A stretch of 11,216 nt of DNA from an uncultured Clostridium sp. (lineage in GTDB: Bacteria > Bacillota > Clostridia > TANB77 > CAG-508): NCBI GenBank assembly GCA_900555615.1, contig USMB01000044.1, forward strand, positions 1-11,216, read 5' to 3'. A program made the translations under genes and the position numbers. The notes beneath the pieces are model-generated. The model made no database searches, was not told where the DNA came from, and worked only from the letters and a program-made list of their open reading frames with translations. Each line of letters opens with the position of its first letter. The stretch's first letter is position 1. Of this stretch, positions 1-5,706 are shown piece by piece.

Positions 1-554
1 TCTTCTATTTTTATAGAATATTCTCCAAGTCCGTCTTTTCTTTCAAGTGCATTTTTTAAAATTTTGTAAATATCTTCTTCTGTTAATGGATTTAGTTTTA
101 TTACCATTGACCTTGAAATTAAAGCTTTATTTACTTCAAAATATGGATTTTCTGTTGTTGCTCCTATTAATATGATTGTTCCATTTTCTACATATGGTAA
201 AAGTGCATCTTGTTGTAATTTATTAAATCTGTGAATTTCATCTATAAATAATATGCTTTTTCCAGAAGGATTCATCATATAGTTTCTAGTTTCTTCTACA
301 ACTCTTTTTATATCTGCTACTCCTGCTGTTACTGCATTTATTTTATAAAACTTATATTTTGTTGTTTCACTTATTACTTTTGCTAATGATGTTTTTCCAC
401 ATCCAGGAGGTCCAAATAATATAATACTTGATAATCTATCTGCTTTTATTGTTCTATATAATAATTTTCCTGGACCTATTACATGTTCTTGCCCTACATA
501 TTCTTCTAATGTTTTGGGTCTCATTCTAAATGCTAATGGTTCTTTTTCGTTCAT
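1..554 (-). CDS. rarA: Replication-associated recombination protein A (AAA+ ATPase), C-terminus cut by window edge
   Basis: The first 184 codons of a RarA/MgsA (WRNIP1-family) AAA+ ATPase, which acts at stalled replication forks with SSB and the recombination machinery. The frame is open to the window edge; family members are usually about 420-440 residues, so more than half is missing. Visible motifs: the N-terminal family signature PLAFRMRPKTLEEYVGQ (residues 6-22), Walker A GPPGCGKT (48-55), Walker B LFIDEIHRF (102-110) and sensor-1 region IGATTENP (130-137). The ATG at 554 is preceded by an AAAAGGAAAA ribosome site. It is divergent from ruvA, also a recombination gene, and each has its own promoter in the spacer. 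Family assignment is secure from the motif series; whether the missing C-terminus is intact cannot be seen. Confidence 0.95.
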   Translation of the reverse strand, partial: MNEKEPLAFRMRPKTLEEYVGQEHVIGPGKLLYRTIKADRLSSIILFGPPGCGKTSLAKVISETTKYKFYKINAVTAGVADIKRVVEETRNYMMNPSGKSILFIDEIHRFNKLQQDALLPYVENGTIILIGATTENPYFEVNKALISRSMVIKLNPLTEEDIYKILKNALERKDGLGEYSIKIE

Positions 555-588
555 TTCTTATTTTCCTTTTCTCTTATAATCTCTGTAA

Positions 589-617
589 ATTATAAAACTA
601 TAAACAAAAAAAGTCAA
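589..617 (-). promoter_or_regulatory. rarA promoter
   Basis: On the minus strand, TTGACT (617-612) and a perfect TATAAT (594-589) are separated by 17 bp. Expected transcription start is near 582, about 28 nt before the rarA start codon. Confidence 0.8.
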
Positions 618-647
618 TCTTCTTTCGAACATTTTTTTGTTATCTTC

Positions 648-676
648 TTGCTTTTATTTTTTTTTTGATATATAAT
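648..676 (+). promoter_or_regulatory. ruvA promoter
   Basis: TTGCTT (648-653), 17 bp spacer, TATAAT (671-676). Expected start is near 683. A ribosome site GAAAGGAA sits just upstream of the ATG at 711. It lies back to back with the rarA promoter, about 30 bp apart. Confidence 0.7.
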
Positions 677-710
677 CCAAATAAAATTTGTATGAAAGGA
701 ATTAAAGAAA

Positions 711-1322
711 ATGTTTGCATATATAAAAGGATTACTAGAAATGAAATCAAGTAATTACATTGTTGTAGATATTAATGGATTAGGTTATAAAATCTTTATG
801 TCTCAAAATAATATAGAAAGTATAGGAGAAATAAATGATATTGTTAAAGTATTTACATACGTAAAAGTAAGAGAAGATGATATCAGCATATACGGTTTTA
901 AAACTCAAGAGGAATTAAGAATGTTCGAATTACTTATTGGAGTTAGCGGAGTTGGAGCTAAAAGTGCTCTTGTTATGCTTTCTTGTATCGAGCCATCAGA
1001 ATTCGCAATAGCAGTTATCTCTAACAATATTAAATTATTGACACAAGTTCCTGGAATTGGAACCAAATCTGCTCAAAGAATTATATTAGAATTGAAAGAT
1101 AAACTAAAGGCTGAACAGTCTGAATTAGATGAAGAAAAATTAGAAAATGCTAAATTAAAATCTTCTAAAACCAATGAAAATGTTCAAGAAGCAATTTCTG
1201 GTCTTATGGTTCTTGGTTATTCAAGAAAAGATATTGAAAAAGCATTTACTCATCTTATTGTTGATGAATTGTCTGTTGAAGAATTAATTAAAAAAGGGTT
1301 AATTTTATTGACCAAAAAATAA
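711..1322 (+). CDS. ruvA: Holliday junction branch migration complex subunit RuvA
   Basis: RuvA binds Holliday junctions as a tetramer and loads the RuvB motor for branch migration. The 203-residue length is normal. Domain order is complete: N-terminal OB-fold (about 1-62, beginning MFAYIKGLLE), two helix-hairpin-helix DNA-binding motifs (GVSGVGAKSA at 77-86 and VPGIGTKSAQRI at 113-124), an acidic, lysine-rich flexible linker (about 132-156), and the small C-terminal RuvB-contacting domain (about 157-200, with the GLMVLGYSRKDIEKA segment). The ATG fits the start of the OB-fold and has a GAAAGGAA ribosome site. In many bacteria ruvB follows directly; here the next gene is an unrelated membrane protein, so ruvB must be elsewhere. 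No terminator separates ruvA from the downstream gene, so read-through is likely. Confidence 0.97.
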   Translation: MFAYIKGLLEMKSSNYIVVDINGLGYKIFMSQNNIESIGEINDIVKVFTYVKVREDDISIYGFKTQEELRMFELLIGVSGVGAKSALVMLSCIEPSEFAIAVISNNIKLLTQVPGIGTKSAQRIILELKDKLKAEQSELDEEKLENAKLKSSKTNENVQEAISGLMVLGYSRKDIEKAFTHLIVDELSVEELIKKGLILLTKK

Positions 1323-1324
1323 TA

Positions 1325-1352
1325 TTGACAAAAATAATGTTTTTGGTATAAT
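1325..1352 (+). promoter_or_regulatory. Consensus sigma-A promoter of the 1370 gene
   Basis: TTGACA (1325-1330), 16 bp, TATAAT (1347-1352): both hexamers match the consensus exactly. It begins 2 nt after the ruvA stop codon. The predicted start (about 1358-1360) falls at the Shine-Dalgarno AGGTGA (1359-1364), which implies a leader of only about 10-12 nt. Confidence 0.85.
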
Positions 1353-1369
1353 GATTTTAGGTGAATAAT

Positions 1370-2338
1370 ATGGATAAGAATAAAAAGAAACAAAAGAATA
1401 TAGGACCTATAAAAAGGTACATGGAAAATAAGGTAAAGAAAAATACTTTAGAAGCAATTAAGCGTTTTAGAAATAAATATCATGAAGAACCATCCTCAGA
1501 ACAAAAAAGAAAAATATACATTAATGAACAAAAAAAGCTAATGCGTGAAAACAAAAGAAAATTTAACAGATTAAAATTAAGAATAGCTGCTGGAGCATTA
1601 TCTATTTCTGCTTTCTTGGCTGGCATGCAATTTCAAAAAAATCAACAATTATTACCAGCTGGTACATCTGGAAATGAAATTACTTCAGAAGCTTCTAATG
1701 AAACAAACAAATTTAGAGATAGTTTAAAAGTTACAGAAGAAGAAATGAGTCAATCTCAAAAAGATGAAATTGAAGAAACTGTAGACTCTTTAAAAACTAC
1801 TGATGAAATTTTAACTTATTTAAAAGATTTATATGCAACTGAATATAATGCAGAGCATAACGATAATATAACTTCTAAAGATGTCTCTCTTTATAAGGAA
1901 ATATTGGACTTTTCTGTTCGCGAAGATATTGCTCAAAATGGAGATAAAATATATAGATATTCACATAACGGCTGTACAACGAATACAAATGGTGGCAGTC
2001 TTTTACATGTAAATGTTTCAAAAGATAAGAAAATTGTTTTATCAGAAATTGTAACATATGCTGATGATCAATTCGTTAATGTTTACCCAGAAGATGAAGA
2101 AGTTGCATCAAATAGTGAAAATTCATTTTCACATAAACCAGAACTTGGTATAGCAATTAACTCTGGACTATCTTATTATAGAGCTTTAAATGAATATAAA
2201 AAATATAATAAGGATAATGATTTTGAATATGCTAAATCTTGTAAACAGATTTTTACTAAATATCTTACTGAATACTATGAAACTAAAATTAATGAAAATC
2301 AATCTCTTCAAAACGAAGGTATAGAACCAGATGAATAA
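1370..2338 (+). CDS. Membrane-anchored protein of unknown function
   Basis: Not recognised. The 322-residue product has a strongly basic, lysine-rich N-terminal segment (about 1-68), one hydrophobic segment (IAAGALSISAFLAGM, about 72-86) and a long acidic, polar remainder. This suggests a single-pass protein with a short cytoplasmic tail and an exported C-terminal domain of about 230 residues. There is no signal-peptidase or lipobox cysteine after the hydrophobic stretch. A GTG nine bases upstream (1361) would add three residues, but it lies inside the Shine-Dalgarno AGGTGA and essentially at the predicted transcription start, so I chose the ATG at 1370. It has its own consensus promoter directly after ruvA and ends at a hairpin shared with the convergent gene. 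Reality of the gene is well supported; function is unknown. Confidence 0.85.
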   Translation: MDKNKKKQKNIGPIKRYMENKVKKNTLEAIKRFRNKYHEEPSSEQKRKIYINEQKKLMRENKRKFNRLKLRIAAGALSISAFLAGMQFQKNQQLLPAGTSGNEITSEASNETNKFRDSLKVTEEEMSQSQKDEIEETVDSLKTTDEILTYLKDLYATEYNAEHNDNITSKDVSLYKEILDFSVREDIAQNGDKIYRYSHNGCTTNTNGGSLLHVNVSKDKKIVLSEIVTYADDQFVNVYPEDEEVASNSENSFSHKPELGIAINSGLSYYRALNEYKKYNKDNDFEYAKSCKQIFTKYLTEYYETKINENQSLQNEGIEPDE

Positions 2339-2358
2339 AATTTTTAGTTAATATTATA

Positions 2359-2386
2359 AGGGGCTATAAAAAAGCCCCTATATTTT
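2359..2386 (+). terminator. Intrinsic terminator between convergent genes
   Basis: A 7-bp stem AGGGGCT/AGCCCCT (2359-2365 with 2373-2379) with an ATAAAAA loop, followed by a T-rich stretch (TATTTTATT). It follows the plus-strand gene by about 20 nt. The stop codon of the minus-strand gene (TAG, 2380-2378) overlaps the stem, so it may serve both directions; the minus-side U-tract is weaker. Confidence 0.75.
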
Positions 2387-2902
2387 ATTCAATATTGTTC
2401 CAACAAAATGAACAATTTTTGTAGAGTTTCTATTAGCAACATCTTTTCCTAAAGCCTTTCCTCCAACAGTTAATGACGCAACTAATGCACTAATAACAAA
2501 TTGCAAATTTGCACCAGTTTTTTCTGCAATTTTAGCAGCTATCATTGCACTTATTGCACCACTTAATACCCCACAGATATCTCCTATTACGTCAGCACAA
2601 ATATTAGCTACTTTAGAAGCATTTTTTATTAATTTTAATGATGTTTTAGCACCATATACTTTTTTTGTTGCCTTAGCATGAAATTCATGCTCATTTGCTA
2701 CTGTTACTGCAACTCCTATAATATCAAATATAATTCCTATAGCTATTACAGCAATTAATATAAATATTGATGCAACTAAATTTAAGTGTGACACTCCATT
2801 TGTTGATATGTATGAAAAACAAATAGATAAAATAAATGTTATTATACATACTTCAATAAACCATTCCCATTTCGAGTGTTCTTTTTCTTTCTTTTTTGCC
2901 AT
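2378..2902 (-). CDS. oapA: Probable OLE-associated membrane protein OapA
   Basis: A 174-residue multi-pass membrane protein. It has a basic N-terminus (KKKEKEHSK), hydrophobic segments at about 14-33, 41-67, 109-125 and 133-148, and a conserved-looking core with FDIIGVAVT (59-67), a KKVYGAK segment (80-86) and ICADVIGDICG (101-111). DVIGD is a DxxxD motif (D104, D108), which I recall as the hallmark of OapA, the membrane partner that binds OLE RNA. Similar proteins are also annotated as CorB/CNNM-like magnesium or cobalt transporters, but no CBS domains are present here. The ATG at 2902 has an AAGGAG site 9 nt upstream. It lies directly downstream, on the same strand, of a long structured RNA, which is the OLE-oapA arrangement. 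Context and motif carry the call; transporter activity is not implied. Confidence 0.72.
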   Translation of the reverse strand: MAKKKEKEHSKWEWFIEVCIITFILSICFSYISTNGVSHLNLVASIFILIAVIAIGIIFDIIGVAVTVANEHEFHAKATKKVYGAKTSLKLIKNASKVANICADVIGDICGVLSGAISAMIAAKIAEKTGANLQFVISALVASLTVGGKALGKDVANRNSTKIVHFVGTILNKI

Positions 2903-2925
2903 TTTATCTTTCTCCTTTTTGTAAA

Positions 2926-2946
2926 CAAAAGGCGACCATAGGTCGC
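2926..2946 (-). terminator. 3' hairpin of the long RNA, weak terminator before oapA
   Basis: On the minus strand, GCGACC-TAT-GGTCGC (2946-2932) is followed by CTTTTGTTT. The stem is GC-rich but short (6 bp, triloop) and the U-tract is interrupted, so partial read-through into oapA is plausible. The oapA ribosome site begins about 10 nt further on. The hairpin could also define the 3' end of a processed RNA. Confidence 0.6.
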
Positions 2947-3484
2947 TCTATATTTTATTCAAATCAAGATGGTAAAACCTAAGTAAATTTTACGGTTTAG
3001 GTCTAGTTGAATTTCTCTATTCTTTACTATGTATTACTACATAGCTGTTTCCATTTAAAAGAACATCTACATATTTCAGAAGACACTAGATCGCCACTTA
3101 AGTCCGTACCTTAATCCTCAGATTTCTATGCTTTTTAAAGCAAACATTCTAGAAGTTTTCCTTAACATACTTGATTTATTATTAGTCTTTTTTGCAAATG
3201 TAATTTCATAGTATTACAATCCCAATACATTCACTCAAGACAGGCTACGCTATGTATTTTGTGTCTTGGCACTCAACATAGGTTATACTTAAAATGCAAT
3301 TTAAGTCTCAACGAAACATGGGAGTTTTATATATGCCATTATATAATTCCCATACCTCTTCCTTCCTACTCACACACAAACCTGGCAGTTCGCGCACAAA
3401 CAAGAAGTTTCATCGGTATGCCCTTTAGTGGATTTTTAGCCCCACCCTCGCAATAAATAGTACGACTAGAATAATGCACCATCG
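2926..3484 (-). ncRNA. ole: Probable OLE RNA (ornate, large noncoding RNA), about 560 nt
   Basis: This stretch has a promoter at its 5' end, a hairpin at its 3' end, no credible reading frame on the minus strand, and a less AT-rich 5' part than nearby spacers. Read by eye it is full of helices: GTGGA/TCCCAC-type hairpin (3428-3432/3441-3445), a stem 3318-3323/3348-3353 extended by an inner TTATAT/ATATAA helix, 7-bp hairpin 3287-3293/3300-3306, 6-bp 3199-3204/3213-3218, 5-bp 3129-3133/3138-3142, 7-bp hairpin with a GUAA (GNRA) loop 3027-3033/3038-3044, and 2977-2982/2997-3002. Two more elements at 3236-3281 form a possible pseudoknot. Size (OLE is roughly 600 nt), strand, and position directly before an OapA-like gene are those of OLE RNA, which forms a membrane-associated RNP. 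I could not run a covariance search. The ncRNA itself is very likely; the OLE name rests mainly on context. ROOL or GOLLD are less likely because no phage genes are nearby. Confidence 0.75.
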
Positions 3485-3490
3485 ATATTT

Positions 3491-3518
3491 ATTATACCAA
3501 ATTCAGGAAATTTTTCAA
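3491..3518 (-). promoter_or_regulatory. Promoter of the long ncRNA
   Basis: Minus strand TTGAAA (3518-3513), 16 bp, perfect TATAAT (3496-3491). Predicted start is near 3484. It gives the noncoding RNA its own transcription unit, separate from the upstream kinase gene. Confidence 0.8.
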
Positions 3519-3642
3519 ATCTAATTTTTGCTTTTTCTAGCTTTTGGAAGTCAAATTAAGGCAATTTGTTTTCGTGTTTTGAATATTTTTGCATTATTTT
3601 GCTCTTTTTTGCTCGTTTTTTCTCGTTATTTCATTTTTGCTA
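3519..3642 (-). other. Purine-rich spacer downstream of the kinase gene
   Basis: No gene and no clear terminator seen. Read on the minus strand it begins with degenerate repeats of the form ACGAGAAAAA, ACGAGCAAAAA, AGAGCAAAATA, ATGCAAAAATA (about 3592-3636), roughly in 10-11 nt register. The kinase transcript may therefore run into the ncRNA. Confidence 0.4.
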
Positions 3643-4314
3643 TTAAATATGTTTTTTTACTTCATTATATATCTCTTCATGAATATCTTCTATTGCTCTT
3701 AATTCCCCATCTTTCATGCAATGGATTTCAAACCAATTATACTCTTTAGCAACATCACAAGCTGCATGATATGCATCAATTAAGTGATTTGGGTCACTCT
3801 CATGTATATCTTTTTGTGCTTGATGTGTAAATTTATTTTCTCTGTTTTTTATTAATTCTAAAGATTTTTCAACTGGCATATTTAAGAAAAATACTTCTGT
3901 TGGAACTGGTAATCCATACATATTAAATTCAAAATCACATAACCAATCTAAAAATTTTTTTCTTTCTGTTTTATCTGCAATTTTTCCTGCTTGATGAACC
4001 ATATTAGCTGTTGTATATCTGTCTGCTAATATAATTCCTCCATTGTCATAATATTCTTTATATCCTGTTTTAAATGTTGCATATCTATCTGCTGCGTAAA
4101 AACTAGAAGCTATATATGGACTAACGTCTTTTGCATTTTTTCCAAATTCTCCTGATAAATACATTTTTACTAATGAAGAACTTGGTGAATCATAATTTGG
4201 AAAACTTACCGTTTTATAATCTATTCCATCTTTTGTTAATCTCTCTTCTAATTTTGCAAATTGTGTTTGTTTTCCACTTCCATCTGTTCCATCTATTACA
4301 AATAATTTTCCCAT
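3643..4314 (-). CDS. tmk: Thymidylate kinase (dTMP kinase family)
   Basis: Phosphorylates dTMP to dTDP with ATP in the DNA precursor pathway. The 223-residue product shows the P-loop IDGTDGSGKQTQ (7-18), with Gln where most family members have Thr after the P-loop Lys; the substrate-pocket segment VSFPNYDSPSSSLVKMYL (36-53); the FYAADRYA helix (72-79); the DRY signature LADRYTTAN (96-104); and a lysine/arginine-containing LID region around KNREN (156-160). Length is slightly above the usual 205-215. The ATG at 4314 has a strong AAGGAGG site at 4329-4323. It has its own promoter and is insulated from upstream genes by a terminator. A related deoxynucleoside kinase is possible, but the DRY and FPNYDSP motifs favour thymidylate kinase. 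Confidence 0.85.
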   Translation of the reverse strand: MGKLFVIDGTDGSGKQTQFAKLEERLTKDGIDYKTVSFPNYDSPSSSLVKMYLSGEFGKNAKDVSPYIASSFYAADRYATFKTGYKEYYDNGGIILADRYTTANMVHQAGKIADKTERKKFLDWLCDFEFNMYGLPVPTEVFFLNMPVEKSLELIKNRENKFTHQAQKDIHESDPNHLIDAYHAACDVAKEYNWFEIHCMKDGELRAIEDIHEEIYNEVKKHI

Positions 4315-4336
4315 CTTCTTTTCCTCCTTGCCTCAA

Positions 4337-4365
4337 ATTATATATTTAATTTTTTTAATTGTAAA
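4337..4365 (-). promoter_or_regulatory. tmk promoter
   Basis: Minus strand TTTACA (4365-4360), 17 bp, TATAAT (4342-4337). Predicted start is near 4330, at the edge of the AAGGAGG ribosome site, giving a leader of about 16 nt. Confidence 0.75.
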
Positions 4366-4377
4366 CAATTTTAAGGC

Positions 4378-4426
4378 AAAAAAAAGAGAACTAGATAACT
4401 GGTTTTTAAAGCAATCTATCTAGTTC
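4378..4426 (-). terminator. Strong intrinsic terminator upstream of tmk
   Basis: A perfect 10-bp stem GAACTAGATA/TATCTAGTTC (4426-4417 with 4397-4388) enclosing a 19-nt loop, followed on the minus strand by TCTTTTTTTT. It ends transcription arriving from the two genes at 4519-5614, or from the promoter-like site at 4499-4471. Confidence 0.88.
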
Positions 4427-4464
4427 AATAAACGGATTATAAAACATATAAATATATGATTTAT
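4378..4464 (-). ncRNA. Candidate small RNA or attenuated leader (about 87 nt)
   Basis: Between the stop codon at 4519 and the terminator, a second promoter-like sequence occurs on the minus strand (TTGACT, 17 bp with extended TGC, TAAAAT). A transcript from it would start near 4464 and end at the strong terminator near 4378. It has no reading frame worth noting and no family I recognise. It could be an sRNA, an attenuator for tmk, or simply the 3' untranslated region of the upstream operon. Confidence 0.35.
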
Positions 4465-4470
4465 GCTGTT

Positions 4471-4499
4471 ATTTTAGCAAAAAGATTTATATAAGTCAA
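4471..4499 (-). promoter_or_regulatory. Promoter-like site downstream of the 4519 gene
   Basis: Minus strand TTGACT (4499-4494), 17 bp ending in TGC, then TAAAAT (4476-4471). Both the -35 and the extended -10 match well, yet only the terminator lies between it and the tmk promoter. Confidence 0.5.
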
Positions 4500-4518
4500 T
4501 GATTTTCGACATTTTTTA

Positions 4519-4959
4519 TTATTTTTTCTTAAATAAACTTTTTATCATATTGAAAAACTTTCTTAAGAACCCTTCTTCTTTATAAACAACTAAATCTGTC
4601 TGCTCTTGAAAAGCCTCTTGATATTTATTTTTTCTATTCTGAAATACATTTTCCATATTATATTGTTGTTGCATTTCTTGTTCTAATCTTTGTAATTCTT
4701 CAGCATCTTTCTTTTGCAATTCATCTCTTTCTTCTGGGCTTGCTAAAAAATCTCTGTATATTAATCCTAATATAACAACAGTCTCTTTTTTCAAGTTTTT
4801 CTCATCTAACGGTTCTTGAATTTTAACATCATAATCTCTCGCCTTATTTTCTGAAATAATCTGCCTAAATTGTGCCGGTATTTTACTTAATAAGTCTATT
4901 GGCATTATTTTAAATATTTCATCTATTTCGGTAAAAGCTTCTTCATATTCTCTATTCAC
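4519..4959 (-). CDS. Small helical protein of unknown function, amphipathic C-terminus
   Basis: Not recognised. The 146-residue product is highly charged. It has an N-terminal domain of about 70 residues (REYEEAFTEIDEIFKIMPIDLLSKIP then a segment rich in polar residues), a Glu/Gln-rich coiled-coil-like stretch (about 76-100, ERDELQKKDAEELQRLEQEM), and a basic amphipathic end GFLRKFFNMIKSLFKKK that could lie on a membrane or bind nucleic acid. There is no signal peptide or membrane span. Start is GTG at 4959, chosen because AGGAGG stands 5 nt upstream and no ATG fits nearby. It follows the 4979-5614 gene by 19 nt, so the two are co-transcribed, and it ends before the terminator at 4426-4378. 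Function cannot be inferred. Confidence 0.8.
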   Translation of the reverse strand: MNREYEEAFTEIDEIFKIMPIDLLSKIPAQFRQIISENKARDYDVKIQEPLDEKNLKKETVVILGLIYRDFLASPEERDELQKKDAEELQRLEQEMQQQYNMENVFQNRKNKYQEAFQEQTDLVVYKEEGFLRKFFNMIKSLFKKK

Positions 4960-4978
4960 TTTTTCCTCCTATGTTATC

Positions 4979-5614
4979 CTATTTCAATCTCTTCTGTATT
5001 TCCCTTACCTTAGAAAATAAACTAATTGTATTTTCCTTTACATTTTCTATTTGTTCTGTTGCCTCTTTTCTAGCAGATGCTGAATAATTTATACAAAAAT
5101 CTTGTAACCTTGTACTCCATTGTTCATTATTTTCATGAACAGCCTCTTTACTTCTAATTAGTTCTCCGAACTTTTCTCTTTTATAATTTACAATTAAGTC
5201 TTTGTATGTCATAGAGTCTAGTTCATTTATATATTTATCTAACAATTGTTGGCATTTTATAGCTTTTTTTATCTTTCCTTCTGATAAAACTTTTTGTTGT
5301 ACATCAATAGCCCCATAACATGCCATCAATTTATCATCTATAAATCTAGGGCTTCCTTCCTTTATATCTCTTTTTTCATATTTAGCTACTACTTCACTCA
5401 TTAATTCAGTTTTTAGTCCATCTAAATTGTTTTCTTCTGAAATTTTATCTAAGTTAGATTCCAATTGTTTAAATCTCATTTCATCTTCTTCTGAAATTTT
5501 CGAAAAATCAAGGTAATACTTTATTTTTAAAGATTTTATTGCATTTACTATTTTTTTTACATTTTCACAAGCGGTTCTATACTTAATATCTTCATCTGTT
5601 TTTTCGTATTCCAT
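4979..5614 (-). CDS. Helical cytoplasmic protein of unknown function
   Basis: Not recognised. The 211-residue product is soluble, charged and apparently almost all helical, with heptad-like stretches at about 45-75 (EDEMRFKQLESNLDKISEEN region) and near the C-terminus (about 180-211). There is no membrane segment, signal peptide, or metal or nucleotide motif. The ATG at 5614 has AAGGAGA 6 nt upstream and a good promoter. It is the first gene of a two-gene unit with the downstream 4519-4959 gene (19-nt gap, AGGAGG in the gap). Both products are helical and of unknown role, so they may act together, but that is inference from adjacency only. Confidence 0.8.
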   Translation of the reverse strand: MEYEKTDEDIKYRTACENVKKIVNAIKSLKIKYYLDFSKISEEDEMRFKQLESNLDKISEENNLDGLKTELMSEVVAKYEKRDIKEGSPRFIDDKLMACYGAIDVQQKVLSEGKIKKAIKCQQLLDKYINELDSMTYKDLIVNYKREKFGELIRSKEAVHENNEQWSTRLQDFCINYSASARKEATEQIENVKENTISLFSKVREIQKRLK

Positions 5615-5646
5615 TATAATTCTCCTTCGTTTAATAATACAATTTT

Positions 5647-5675
5647 ATTATAGCAAATTCATTTTTTTTTGTAAA
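5647..5675 (-). promoter_or_regulatory. Promoter of the two-gene unknown operon
   Basis: Minus strand TTTACA (5675-5670), 17 bp, TATAAT (5652-5647). Predicted start is near 5640, with the ribosome site AAGGAGA at 5627-5621. Confidence 0.72.
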
Positions 5676-5688
5676 TATTTTTTACAAA
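5668..5688. repeat. Perfect 8-bp inverted repeat at the -35 element
   Basis: TTTGTAAA-TATTT-TTTACAAA: both 8-bp arms match exactly and the left arm contains the -35 hexamer of the 5614 gene. No U-tract follows on the minus strand, so a terminator is unlikely; an operator is possible. The pure AT composition makes chance a real alternative. Confidence 0.45.
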
Positions 5689-5706
5689 TTTCCAATATTT
5701 TGTTTT

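Noticed and set aside
1361..1369. GTG start for the 1370 gene
   Set aside because: The GTG is part of the AGGTGA ribosome site and lies at the predicted transcription start; the ATG at 1370 has correct spacing.
2378..2902. Magnesium/cobalt transporter CorB as the function of the membrane protein
   Set aside because: There are no CBS domains and the protein is too short for a complete CNNM/CorB; adjacency to the long RNA and the DxxxD motif fit OapA better.
3259..3456. A 65-codon open frame on the plus strand
   Set aside because: It lies antisense inside the structured RNA, lacks a ribosome site, and has a composition unlike the neighbouring proteins.
2926..3484. tmRNA, RNase P RNA, 6S RNA or a riboswitch as the identity of the long RNA
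   Set aside because: No tag-peptide frame with tRNA-like ends, no RNase P conserved core such as the GAGGAAAGUCC element, too long for 6S or known riboswitches, and it has its own promoter and 3' hairpin.
3592..3636. Short purine-rich repeats resembling a CRISPR or iteron array
   Set aside because: Units are degenerate, 10-11 nt, AT-rich and few, with no spacer structure and no cas or rep genes; probably low-complexity sequence.
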